A stretch of 53,802 nucleotides of DNA, taken from Desulfotomaculaceae bacterium (GTDB lineage Bacteria; Bacillota; Desulfotomaculia; Desulfotomaculales; Pelotomaculaceae). Shown here in pieces: positions 40,782 through 49,447 of the stretch (position 1 is the first letter of the stretch; each line of letters begins with the position of its first letter). The stretch spans positions 1 through 53,802 of the forward strand of contig JAQVXL010000006.1 of NCBI GenBank assembly GCA_028709235.1. Direction: 5' to 3'. A model generated the notes under the pieces. The model was given only the letters and a program-made list of their open reading frames with translations. It searched no databases and had not been told where the DNA came from. Made by a program: the position numbers and the translations under genes.

Positions 40782-43142
40782 ATGAGGGTGAGCGTAGTGA
40801 AACAAGATTATTCATATGTAGGACATAGCGTTGACAGAAACGACTCATATACAAAGACAACCGGGCGCGCGCAATACACAGCAGACCTGAAATTCCCGGG
40901 CATGCTCTACGGAAAGCTGATCCGCAGCACAATAGCCCACGGTCGCATTAAAAGTATAGACACTTCTGAGGCGGAAAAACTAAACGGCGTAAAAGCTATT
41001 ATTACAGCCAAAGACGTACCTTCGATGAAATGGGGCCTCAGCCCTGCCCGTTTTGATGAGAACATTTTTTGTATTGAAAAAGTGCGGTACAATGGCGATA
41101 AGATCGGCGCAGTGTGCGCGGTTGACGAAGAAACTGTCTACAAGGCACTGAAATTGATCAAAGTGGAATATGAGGAACTGCCGGCTGTCTTAACCTGGCA
41201 GGATGCTGCCAAAGAGGGCGCACCGCAAATCTTTGAAGAGTATCCCGGCAACCTTAATACCGAGATCCACCACCATTTTGGCGACGTGGACGCGGCATTA
41301 AAAGATGCGTATTATGTGCGCACTGACAAATTCCAGGGTCAGCGCACCTATCATGCTTTTATCGAAAACCACTGCTCCACTGCATACTGGGATGGAGATA
41401 GAGCATTCCTTTACAGCTCCTGCCAGTCAGTGCACTATATACAATACCACCTGTGCCGCGTGCTGGGCATGAAGATGGGGAACCTGACCGTGCGGCAGAC
41501 CAATGTCGGCGCAGGTTTTGGCGGTAAACTTGACCCCAGCGGCCTGGACTTTGCCGCAGTTATCTTGTCCAAAATCACTGGACAACCAGTAAAAATGTTT
41601 TATGACCATGCAGAGACCTTCTTGAACGGCCGTGGACGCCACCCCATGACCATGGAGCTGACTACCGGTGTTGACAAGAACGGTAAGATTTTGGCTCACA
41701 AGTTCGACTGTGTCCTCGAGGGCGGCGCATACACCGGTCTCGGCATTGCCTCCTCCTACTATGCCGGCTCCCTGCTGGGCGTGCTGTATTTAATTGACAA
41801 CTACAAGTTCGACTGCCGCCGTTATGTAACGAACCTTCCTCCATGCGGCGCACAAAGGGGTCACGGACAGCCGCAGCCTCGTTTTGCTTTTGAACACCAC
41901 ATTGACCTGGTCGGCGAGGCAATAGGTGTTGATCCGATTGACATGCGTCTGATCAATGCCCGTAAAGGCAACAGCATCACCACAGCGGGCTATGAAGTTA
42001 AGTCCTACAACCTTTTAGGCGCTAACAAAATGGCCCGTGATGCTTCCGGTTGGAAAGAGAAGAGAGGCAAAATGGGTGTTGGTAGAGGCATCGGCGTAGG
42101 CAACGGCGGATTTGTTACAGGTGCTGGGTTCTGTCAGTACCGGACCGACTATCCGCACTCGGTTGGTATGGTGAAAGTATTTGACGATGGCACCAAGGCA
42201 TACGTATACTCGAACGCTGTTGACATCGGACAGGGCAGTGACACCGTGCTTATGCAGATGGCTGCTGAAGCAATGGGTTATCCCTATGAAAGATGTCAGA
42301 TGGTTACAGGAGACACCGACCTTTCCACTCTGGACTTTGGCGCATATGCCAGCAGACAGACTCTGATGGCCGGCTGGGCTGTTAAGAGAGCAGGCGCGGA
42401 AGTTAAGAAAAAAGTTCTGGCCAAGGCCTGTGAAATGCTGAAAGCCTCCGGCAGGATTAAGGAAGGATTTGGCTATCTAGATGGCCCGTTAACGCCTGAA
42501 GATCTGGATTGCGTAGAGGGCATCGTGTTTGTTAAGCAAGAACCAGCTGTAAAGTTAACGTTTGAAGAAGTCGCTCGTAAGTACTTCGTCGACCATGGCG
42601 TACTCTTAGGGCGCGGCTGGTACCACCCCGGCAAACTGGGCGGCAACCACAAAGGCGCAGCGGTGGGTACATCACCGGCATACAGCAGCGCAACCCAGGT
42701 TGCTGAAGTAAAAGTTGATATGGAAACCGGACAGATTGAATGTGTCGATACTTGGGACGTGCACGACAGCGGCACAATCATTAACCCGAAACTGTTCCAC
42801 GGTCAGGTGCACGGCGCCTTCTACATGGGTGTCGGCGAGACCATCTGGGAAGAAGTTTTATTCGACAAGAAAACAGGTAAACTGTTGAACGGGAACTTCG
42901 CTGAATATCGGCTGCCGACAGCTCTCGACATGCCGCCGGTAGAATCACTGACACTGGATGACAGCTACGAGCCCAACGGACCCTATGGCCTGAAGGAAGT
43001 TGGAGAAGGCGCTACCACCCCGACCATGGGTGCTGTGGCCAACGCCATTTATGACGCCATGGGAGTCAGCATGACAGATCTGCCGATTACCTATGAAAAG
43101 GTATGGCGGGCACTGAGAGATAAAAAGGCAAGCGGTAAATAA
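40782..43142 (+). CDS. molybdenum hydroxylase large subunit (XdhA/HcrA-like)
   Basis: 786 residues binding the molybdopterin cytosine dinucleotide cofactor. The a/b hammerhead domain is about 14-135; GAGFGGK is at 243-249; GQGSDTVL and KEVGEGATTP near the end carry cofactor contacts and the catalytic glutamate. It would hydroxylate (or reduce) a carbon of its substrate using water. The closest general type is xanthine, nicotinate or 4-hydroxybenzoyl-CoA enzymes; the exact substrate is not visible. A start at GTG 40797, with GAGGGTGA before it, is possible. A strong hairpin ends the operon. Confidence 0.9.
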   Translation: MRVSVVKQDYSYVGHSVDRNDSYTKTTGRAQYTADLKFPGMLYGKLIRSTIAHGRIKSIDTSEAEKLNGVKAIITAKDVPSMKWGLSPARFDENIFCIEKVRYNGDKIGAVCAVDEETVYKALKLIKVEYEELPAVLTWQDAAKEGAPQIFEEYPGNLNTEIHHHFGDVDAALKDAYYVRTDKFQGQRTYHAFIENHCSTAYWDGDRAFLYSSCQSVHYIQYHLCRVLGMKMGNLTVRQTNVGAGFGGKLDPSGLDFAAVILSKITGQPVKMFYDHAETFLNGRGRHPMTMELTTGVDKNGKILAHKFDCVLEGGAYTGLGIASSYYAGSLLGVLYLIDNYKFDCRRYVTNLPPCGAQRGHGQPQPRFAFEHHIDLVGEAIGVDPIDMRLINARKGNSITTAGYEVKSYNLLGANKMARDASGWKEKRGKMGVGRGIGVGNGGFVTGAGFCQYRTDYPHSVGMVKVFDDGTKAYVYSNAVDIGQGSDTVLMQMAAEAMGYPYERCQMVTGDTDLSTLDFGAYASRQTLMAGWAVKRAGAEVKKKVLAKACEMLKASGRIKEGFGYLDGPLTPEDLDCVEGIVFVKQEPAVKLTFEEVARKYFVDHGVLLGRGWYHPGKLGGNHKGAAVGTSPAYSSATQVAEVKVDMETGQIECVDTWDVHDSGTIINPKLFHGQVHGAFYMGVGETIWEEVLFDKKTGKLLNGNFAEYRLPTALDMPPVESLTLDDSYEPNGPYGLKEVGEGATTPTMGAVANAIYDAMGVSMTDLPITYEKVWRALRDKKASGK

Positions 43143-43180
43143 GCTAGGATTAATAAAATCCTGAAATTAGTCAAGATTAT

Positions 43181-43219
43181 AGATATGAGAGACGATAAAA
43201 TCGTCTCTCATATCTTAAT
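43181..43219 (+). terminator. terminator after the hydroxylase operon
   Basis: AGATATGAGAGACGAT and ATCGTCTCTCATATCT pair perfectly (16 bp) around AAA, followed by TAATCATC. The T run is short, so read-through into the accessory genes is possible. Confidence 0.7.
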
Positions 43220-43276
43220 CATCTGTTGGTTAATTTAAAAGCAATAAATATTAGAAAAATAAATGGAGGATTGTTT

Positions 43277-43561
43277 GTGGAAGTTAAGCATGATGTAGAA
43301 TATTACCAAAACATAATAAATGATTGGGGCTATTGTTACTGTCCTGATTGCAGGGAAATGAGATATAGCAGTGACTTGACAGCAACAGAGGAAGGTGTTC
43401 GCTGCACCAAATGCCAGGGTTATAATTTAGAAGCTCCCGGTTGGGTTAAGTGTCCTTACCATAAAGATTCTATTGTTAAATGTGCCAGATCGGGCAAGGG
43501 GATTACAAAGTTGCAATACGGATATGTATGTAATGATGATTGCGGTTTTAGGAAGATTTAA
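43277..43561 (+). CDS. small cysteine-rich metal-binding protein
   Basis: About 94 residues from GTG 43277 with GGAGGA 6 bases before it. Cysteines come in pairs: CYCPDC near residue 20, CTKC about 25 further on, CPYH and later CNDDC near the C-terminus, which suggests one or two zinc ribbons or a Fe-S site. I recognise no family. It sits between the hydroxylase and its cofactor genes, so it may serve maturation or electron transfer (inference). Confidence 0.6.
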   Translation: MEVKHDVEYYQNIINDWGYCYCPDCREMRYSSDLTATEEGVRCTKCQGYNLEAPGWVKCPYHKDSIVKCARSGKGITKLQYGYVCNDDCGFRKI

Positions 43562-43768
43562 GGCATAAAAAGGACTATTATGAATCATCGGGGTTATTTA
43601 ACGGGGTTATTTATTGGAAAGTTTCTTGCATTCTCAGCTTATGCGCAATACATGAAATAGAAATAAATATTGAATATTTACATTGTGGAAAATAATGATT
43701 AAAATAACAGTAATCAGCGAGCAAAAATCATAAATGAGAAAATAAGTTTCCCCGGGGGGGTATAAACA

Positions 43769-44803
43769 ATGAAATTACAAACAATCAGGGTAGAAGAAGC
43801 GGTTGGCAAAATACTCAGTCACGATATAACGAAAGTAGTTAAGGGTGAAACTAAGGGCGCGTCTTTTAAGAAAGGACACATTATTAAGATAGAAGACATT
43901 CCCGAGCTTTTGAAACTGGGCAAAGAAAATATATATATATTGGAACTGGAGCAAACGGACATACATGAGGATGTTGCCGGAACAAGACTGGGAACCGCAG
44001 TTTCGGGAGAAGGAACGACATGGAGCGGTCCTAAAGAAAGCCGTGTAAATATATATGCCCAATTTGATGGATTGCACAAAGTGAATATACCCGCCCTGGA
44101 GGAAATTAATGAATTGCCGGAAGTAATACTTTCCACCCTGCCAAACAACACGGTTGTAAAAAAAGGCGACCTGCTGGCCGGCACCAAGGTGATCCCTCTG
44201 GTAGTGCCGGAACAAACAGTCCTAGCGGCGGAAAACATCTGCCGGCAGGCGGGCTGGGTGGTAAAAGTACTTCCGTTTCTAAGTTGCAAAGTCGGTGTGG
44301 TCATAACAGGGAATGAGGTATACAAAAAACGTATCCGTGACGGTTTCGGACCAGTGATTACGGAAAAAGTTGAAGCATATGGTTCCAGCGTCATGAGAGT
44401 GGATTTTGTGCCTGATGATGTTAACGTTATTGCCGACAAGATAAAAAAAATGACTGAAGACGGAGCCGACATAGTAATTGTCACGGGTGGAATGTCAGTA
44501 GATCCAGATGATGTTACACCCAAAGCGATTCGGCGCACGGGGGCCAAGGTAGAAAAATACGGTGCTCCTGCATTGCCCGGCGCAATGTTTATGCTGGCAT
44601 ACCTGGGAGACATACCTGTCATGGGTGTACCAGCCTGCGGTATGTTTTTCAAAATAACTATTGTTGACCTGTTGTTGCCGCGTTTGCTGGCGGGAGAGCG
44701 GATCACCCGCAGGGATATTATTGCCCTGGCTAACGGCGGACTGTGCAAGGCTTGCCCAGAGTGCAGATATCCTAACTGTACTTTCGGTAAGGGATCAAGG
44801 TAA
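43769..44803 (+). CDS. MoeA-like molybdopterin-binding protein with cysteine tail
   Basis: 344 residues. A MoCF_biosynth domain (about 175-310) is marked by VGVVITGNEVY, then IVTGGMSVDPDDVTP and ALPGAMFMLAYLG, VMGVPACGMF. The first 165 residues do not match the full MoeA domains closely. The C-terminus ends in a cysteine cluster CKACPECRYPNCTFG, which canonical MoeA lacks. Such proteins accompany selenium-dependent molybdenum hydroxylases. It probably handles molybdopterin during cofactor assembly. It is followed 50 bases later by the XdhC-like gene. Confidence 0.8.
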   Translation: MKLQTIRVEEAVGKILSHDITKVVKGETKGASFKKGHIIKIEDIPELLKLGKENIYILELEQTDIHEDVAGTRLGTAVSGEGTTWSGPKESRVNIYAQFDGLHKVNIPALEEINELPEVILSTLPNNTVVKKGDLLAGTKVIPLVVPEQTVLAAENICRQAGWVVKVLPFLSCKVGVVITGNEVYKKRIRDGFGPVITEKVEAYGSSVMRVDFVPDDVNVIADKIKKMTEDGADIVIVTGGMSVDPDDVTPKAIRRTGAKVEKYGAPALPGAMFMLAYLGDIPVMGVPACGMFFKITIVDLLLPRLLAGERITRRDIIALANGGLCKACPECRYPNCTFGKGSR

Positions 44804-44853
44804 GTGAACAAGTTTAAAGAAGATGTATATGACGTTATCCAGGAGAGGGGGTA

Positions 44854-46005
44854 ATGAATGTGGAAATAAATTTGCAACAGGGAAAAACCATCATAACAGT
44901 AATAGAACAAGAGAACTTGGATAAAAAACTGCTAGGTGCAAAAATACTGCTGACCGACGATAGTACTGATATTAGAGGGAGTTTACAACTGCCCTGGTTG
45001 GAAGAACAAGCAGTGCGGTTAGTGCAGGAAAATCAGACCGGCGGTATGTTTATGGTCGCCAATATAATAAATCCAGATGCTCCGGAGCAAAAAGCGACCG
45101 TAATGATTGACCCTTACTTGGAAACGCCTGAGCTTACTATTTTTGGCGGAGGGCATATTGCCCAACCGCTGGCGAACATCGGACATCTCCTTGGCTATCG
45201 TGTTACAGTTGTTGATGACCGGCCTGATTTTACTTCTCCTGAGCGCTTTGAGGGGGTTTATAAAAGCATATGCTGTAGTTTTGATGAAATAGAAAATTAT
45301 CTTAAATTGGGACCGGCAAGCAGTGTTGTGATTGCCACCAGAGGTCATATCAACGACATGGATTGCTTGCGTAAAGTGATTAAGTATCCTGTAGCTTACC
45401 TGGGCATGATCGGAAGCAGGCGCAAGGTAAAAGCGATCAAGGAGCAGTTGCTGGAAGATGGTATTGAGATGAAAAAGATTGAAAAGGTGCACATGCCCAT
45501 AGGCCTTGATATTGGCGCACAGACACCAGCTGAAATCGCGGTGTGCATAGCTGCAGAAATGGTAAAGGAGCGTCGCGGCGGCAGCACTGCACCATTAGTA
45601 ACAGTAGAAGAATGCTGTGCCAATAAAGAAGATGTGAACAACTGCGAAATCCCGGTCGCTGCTGATAAAGATGCGCTGCAGGAGGCCATAAAGGCAGCTT
45701 TTGAAAACACCCCTGCTGCGCTGGCAACTATATTTAAAACAAAAGGCTCGACTCCGCGCAAAGCAGGCGCCAGGATGCTTGTATACAGGGACGGACGTAC
45801 TGTAGGAACAATTGGCGGCGGATGTTGCGGCGAATCTGAAGTGCGCGTACAGGCAATAAGTGTAATAGATGAGGAAATGCCGCGCATACACAGGATATCT
45901 ATGACAGCAGACGTGGCAGCAGCTGAAGGTATGTCCTGCGGGGGAACCCTGGAAGTATTCATTGAACCGGTTACCATGTTTGCAGAAGCTTTTAAAGGTG
46001 AATAA
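44854..46005 (+). CDS. XdhC/CoxI-family maturation factor with swapped domain order
   Basis: 383 residues. XdhC proteins bind the molybdenum cofactor and prepare it (sulfur or selenium insertion) for hydroxylases. Here a Rossmann domain comes first (LTIFGGGHIAQPLANIGHLL, VTVVDDRPDFTS, LGMIGSRRKV; about 90-245), and the XdhC_CoxI domain comes last (ATIFKTKGSTPRKAGARMLV, TIGGGCCGESEVR; about 285-383). The usual order is the reverse. GAGAGGGGG precedes the start. It belongs with the MoeA-like gene. Confidence 0.85.
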   Translation: MNVEINLQQGKTIITVIEQENLDKKLLGAKILLTDDSTDIRGSLQLPWLEEQAVRLVQENQTGGMFMVANIINPDAPEQKATVMIDPYLETPELTIFGGGHIAQPLANIGHLLGYRVTVVDDRPDFTSPERFEGVYKSICCSFDEIENYLKLGPASSVVIATRGHINDMDCLRKVIKYPVAYLGMIGSRRKVKAIKEQLLEDGIEMKKIEKVHMPIGLDIGAQTPAEIAVCIAAEMVKERRGGSTAPLVTVEECCANKEDVNNCEIPVAADKDALQEAIKAAFENTPAALATIFKTKGSTPRKAGARMLVYRDGRTVGTIGGGCCGESEVRVQAISVIDEEMPRIHRISMTADVAAAEGMSCGGTLEVFIEPVTMFAEAFKGE

Positions 46006-46255
46006 GTAAGATATTTTGACTGCTTTCAAATGGAACAACAGATATTTGCTGGTGTAGACAGCATTATTTGTAATAACAGAATTAACAATAAGAATACGCC
46101 AGTTTAGATAGAATAGATAAAATGCTTTATCGATGGTACGCATGTGGGTAAAAATGAGAAATAAATAACCCTTAAAGGTAGCTTGAAAATGCAGCTTGGA
46201 GAGCAATGCAATTAGCTAGCCTTGAGGTTAAGGTCTGGTGCACAGGCTATGGAAA

Positions 46256-46285
46256 GCCACCCGCTGAGCGCGGGTGGTCTTGGTT
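46256..46285 (+). terminator. hairpin terminator after the XdhC-like gene
   Basis: CCACCCGC (46257-46264) pairs with GCGGGTGG (46270-46277), followed by TCTTGGTTTATCT. The 390 bases from 46006 to 46393 hold no gene; this hairpin is their main feature, and the stretch just before it resembles the ends of IS200/IS605-type elements (weak). Confidence 0.55.
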
Positions 46286-46393
46286 TATCTAAGACGGCGT
46301 TGACTTTATTAAAGCGGCGTGCTAATATAATCTCCAATATATCCGACCGGATTACTGGGGATAAAATTATGCAGAAATTTAAGGAGGATTAGG

Positions 46394-47542
46394 ATGGACA
46401 AAATTTACTTTGATCACAGCGCCACAACGCCGGTTCGCCCGGAGGTTGCTGAAGAGATGGTGCGACATTTTACTGGCATATTTGGCAATCCTTCAAGCCT
46501 GCACTCCTTTGGCAGGGAGGCTAAAAAGGCTGTCGAAGAAGCCAGGGCGAAAGTTGCGGAAAATATTGGTGCAAAATATGAAGAAGTGATTTTTACAAGC
46601 GGCGGTACAGAGGCCGATCATCTGGCTATCAAAGGCGCGGTATATGCCAACAGAAAAAAAGGTAATCATATTATTACTTCCGCTGTAGAACACCATGCGG
46701 TGCTTGATACCTGTAAATCCCTCGAGAAAGAAGGTTTCGAGGTAACAGTTTTGCCTGTAGACGGTTACGGTATGGTCAACCCGCAAGAAGTAGCAAAGGC
46801 AATCAAAGATAACACGATATTTATTACAGTAATGCATGCCAACAACGAAGTTGGGACGATTCAGCCTATATCAGAAATAGGAAATATTACCAGTGAAAAA
46901 GGTATTCTTTTTCACACTGACGCAGTGCAGAGTATGGGAAAAATACCCGTTGACGTGAGCGACCTAAAGGTAGACCTGCTTTCTGTCTCTGGCCATAAGA
47001 TATACGCGCCGAAAGGGGTTGGCGCCCTTTATATTAGACAGGGTATCAATTGGCGTCCTTATAATTTTGGCGGCGGACAGGAACGTAAACACCGGCCTGG
47101 AACTGAAAATGTGCCGGGTATAGTGGCTATGGGCAAAGCGGTAGAACTTGCCGCGATTGAGATGGAGAAAGAAAACGCACGATTGACTATATTGCGGGAT
47201 AAGCTGATAAAAGGGATTAATGAAAGAATTGATCATGTTAGACTTGCCGGACACCCTACCAAACGTTTGCCCAACAACGCAAATTTTGTATTTGAGTTTA
47301 TAGATGGCGGAGCCATGCTCTTAAACCTTGATATGCATGGCGTGGCCGCGTCCAGTGGTTCGGCCTGTACATCTGGTACCGTGAGCGCGTCGCATGTTCT
47401 CCTGGCAATGGGTATTCCGCATCAGAGTGCGTATGGTTCGCTGCGTTTGACTTTAGGCAGAAGCAACACAGATAAAGATGTGGAAAAATTTCTAGAGCTG
47501 ATGCCTCAGATAATCGATCGCCTGAGGTCAAGGGTATCTTGA
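46394..47542 (+). CDS. NifS-like cysteine desulfurase
   Basis: 382 residues, PLP-dependent class V aminotransferase fold. YFDHSATTPVRPEV opens the protein, HTDAVQ and SGHKIYAPKG hold the PLP contacts with K202, and the active cysteine is C325 in SSGSACTSG, the typical NifS/IscS loop. It takes sulfur from cysteine (or selenium from selenocysteine) to a protein persulfide. No iscU or nifU gene lies here. In SDMH gene sets a NifS-like member supplies S or Se to the molybdenum cofactor, the likely role here. Confidence 0.88.
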   Translation: MDKIYFDHSATTPVRPEVAEEMVRHFTGIFGNPSSLHSFGREAKKAVEEARAKVAENIGAKYEEVIFTSGGTEADHLAIKGAVYANRKKGNHIITSAVEHHAVLDTCKSLEKEGFEVTVLPVDGYGMVNPQEVAKAIKDNTIFITVMHANNEVGTIQPISEIGNITSEKGILFHTDAVQSMGKIPVDVSDLKVDLLSVSGHKIYAPKGVGALYIRQGINWRPYNFGGGQERKHRPGTENVPGIVAMGKAVELAAIEMEKENARLTILRDKLIKGINERIDHVRLAGHPTKRLPNNANFVFEFIDGGAMLLNLDMHGVAASSGSACTSGTVSASHVLLAMGIPHQSAYGSLRLTLGRSNTDKDVEKFLELMPQIIDRLRSRVS

Positions 47543-47726
47543 TAATAAATGGTGCCATCAAGATATCTTGCTATAATTTAGCAATGATCTTGTAGTACAA
47601 GTACTAATTTATTATCTGATTAAAAACTAATGTTTACATTAAATTGAAGATTCTGGTCAATACTAGTATCATTCAGTTGATATGAACTAATTTTTACTAG
47701 ATTATTATATTAATAAGCGGTAATAA

Positions 47727-47778
47727 TTAATCCTATCGCAAACGAATATTTCACTTTATGGATTTGCTGATGTTAATA
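47727..47778 (+). promoter_or_regulatory. shared regulon element, copy 5
   Basis: TTAATCC, TAT-N11-ATT with centre CGCAAACGAAT, TTTCAC at 47749-47754, a 17-base spacer and GTTAAT at 47772-47777. One base of the first half-site differs. It lies about 130 bases before the EF2563-family gene; the rest of 47543-47906 is AT-rich with no gene seen. Confidence 0.7.
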
Positions 47779-47906
47779 TTAACCTAAGAAGAAATATATT
47801 TACCTGTTATTGCCTTGTTTGTTTTTAAGGTTAAGTTTGAATAGTTGAAAAGACATGATTCTATGAAGCAAATATGCTTGTATAATTCTATTATAGTGGT
47901 GAAAAA

Positions 47907-48713
47907 ATGGGTAAACTGGGAATGATAACACTTATAAAGGGAGCTGACGATCTGGCCACGGGAGTAGCTTACCGCCTGTACAAGTGCGGGCTGGATGTTA
48001 TTATGACTGAAACCGGCAACCCGCTGGTGGTTAGAAGAAAAGTAGCTTTTGCCGAAGCGGTGCAGGATGGCACAGTAACAGTTGAAGGAATTAAAGCGAG
48101 CCTGGCCAGTTCAATAGAAAATGCTCTAGCAATGTTTGACGAAGGGATCATACCTGTTCTGATAGACCCGGAAGCTAAAACTGTGGAAGAACTGTACCCG
48201 CAGATAGTAGTAGATGCCAGGATGGCGAAACGCAACTTGGGTACGACTATAGAGGATGCCGCCCTGGTGATCGGGTTGGGACCAGGCTTTGAGGCTGGTA
48301 TAGATGTACACGCGGTTATTGAAACCTGCAGGGGGCACCGTTTGGGACGTGTTATATACAGTGGCGGAGCGATTCCTAACACCGGTGTCCCTGGAGATAT
48401 AGGCGGCTACACTGTTGAAAGGATGATCAAAGCCCCGGTGGAAGGGATTGTGACGAATGTGCGGTCTATTGGGGAAGCCGTGAAAAAAGGAGATATAGTA
48501 GCTACCGTGGATAGCACACCGGTCCGGTCCAAGATAGCAGGAGTCGTAAGGGGAATGGTCAGAGAGGGCATTAGTGTGCCCAAAGGGGCGAGAATTGCAA
48601 ACATAGATCCACGAAAGGATATTGAATGCGATATCATATCTGATAGAGCACTGTCCATCGGTGGCGGTGTGCTAGAAGCTGTTTTCAGCTTCGTAGCAAA
48701 TTATGAACAGTGA
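47907..48713 (+). CDS. yqeB: EF2563/YqeB-family selenium-dependent molybdenum hydroxylase system protein
   Basis: 268 residues. The sequence opens with LIKGADDLATGVAYRLYKCG, typical of this family, then a Rossmann-like centre with VIGLGPGFEAGIDVHAVIET and a GGAIPNTGVPGDIGGYTVER block, and a small biotinyl-like C-terminal domain (APVEGIVTNVRSIGEAVKKG). The family marks genomes with SelD-dependent molybdenum hydroxylases, where it is thought to help put a selenium ligand on the cofactor. It has its own copy of the shared element and the MocA-like gene follows. Confidence 0.85.
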   Translation: MGKLGMITLIKGADDLATGVAYRLYKCGLDVIMTETGNPLVVRRKVAFAEAVQDGTVTVEGIKASLASSIENALAMFDEGIIPVLIDPEAKTVEELYPQIVVDARMAKRNLGTTIEDAALVIGLGPGFEAGIDVHAVIETCRGHRLGRVIYSGGAIPNTGVPGDIGGYTVERMIKAPVEGIVTNVRSIGEAVKKGDIVATVDSTPVRSKIAGVVRGMVREGISVPKGARIANIDPRKDIECDIISDRALSIGGGVLEAVFSFVANYEQ

Positions 48714-48859
48714 GCTAAATATATAATTACTCTCCGGGAAGAAAACAGTGCAGGTTGTGATGTGCTAAAAAAGCGCTACCGGACAAAAGTCCTTGTAGGA
48801 TTTAAAACAATAGAAAAGGATTTTTGTGCTGCAGCGAGCAGGGTGGTACTGGAAAAAAC

Positions 48860-49447
48860 ATGATCTCAGCAATCATTCTGGCCGCAGGAATGTCTAACAG
48901 AATGGGCAGGCCCAAACAACTACTCAAAGTGGGAAGCAGCACATTGATACAGATTATAACGGAAAATGTACTGCTGTCAAATGTTGATGAATTGCTGGTT
49001 GTGACAGGTCATCAACAAAAGAAAGTAAGTGCTGCGATAAAAGACTTGCCTGTTAGAATGGTTTTTAATCAACGGTATAAAGATGGCCAGGGCACATCAC
49101 TGGCCCTGGGGGTAAAATCGATTAGCGAAAGCGCAACTGCTTTTATGGTATTCATGGTGGATCAACCGATGATCTCCGCTTCATTGATTAACATGATCAT
49201 CGGTGAGTTTCAAAAAAGGGACTGTGCAGCTCTTCGGCCGGTCTATAATGGCCTCCCCGGACATCCCGTAATATTCAGCAGTTCTTTAAGAGAAGAGCTG
49301 ATAAATCTTAGTGGGGATGAGGGTGCCCGGCAGGTGTTAAAAAAGCTTGCTGACAGAGTAGAATATATTGAGGCGACGGATGAGGCAGTAATATTTGACA
49401 TTGATACCCCTAAAGATTTTACAGATTATGTAACCAAGCTGAACTAA
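48860..49447 (+). CDS. mocA: MocA-like molybdenum cofactor cytidylyltransferase
   Basis: About 195 residues, nucleotidyltransferase fold. IILAAGMSNRMGRPKQLL is the CTP-binding signature, MVDQPMI holds the metal-binding aspartate region, and GLPGHPVIFSSSL and FDIDTPKDF end the domain as in MocA. It joins CMP to molybdopterin, giving the MCD cofactor used by the large hydroxylase subunit. ATG 48860 is taken; an upstream TTG at 48824 is possible. It closes the catabolic island. Confidence 0.85.
   Translation: MISAIILAAGMSNRMGRPKQLLKVGSSTLIQIITENVLLSNVDELLVVTGHQQKKVSAAIKDLPVRMVFNQRYKDGQGTSLALGVKSISESATAFMVFMVDQPMISASLINMIIGEFQKRDCAALRPVYNGLPGHPVIFSSSLREELINLSGDEGARQVLKKLADRVEYIEATDEAVIFDIDTPKDFTDYVTKLN

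Noticed and set aside
39387-43142. 4-hydroxybenzoyl-CoA reductase as the exact identity of the hydroxylase
   Set aside because: The FAD subunit is short and lacks the extra 4Fe-4S cysteine loop of that enzyme, so I keep only the general family.
43819-44910. 363-codon minus-strand open frame opposite the MoeA-like gene
   Set aside because: The plus strand has clear MoCF motifs and a ribosome site; the minus frame has low-complexity Ser/Thr/Pro content and no domain. It is a mirror of codon use.
45396-45977. 193-codon minus-strand open frame opposite the XdhC-like gene
   Set aside because: The XdhC_CoxI motifs are on the plus strand; the reverse frame shows no known motif or ribosome site.
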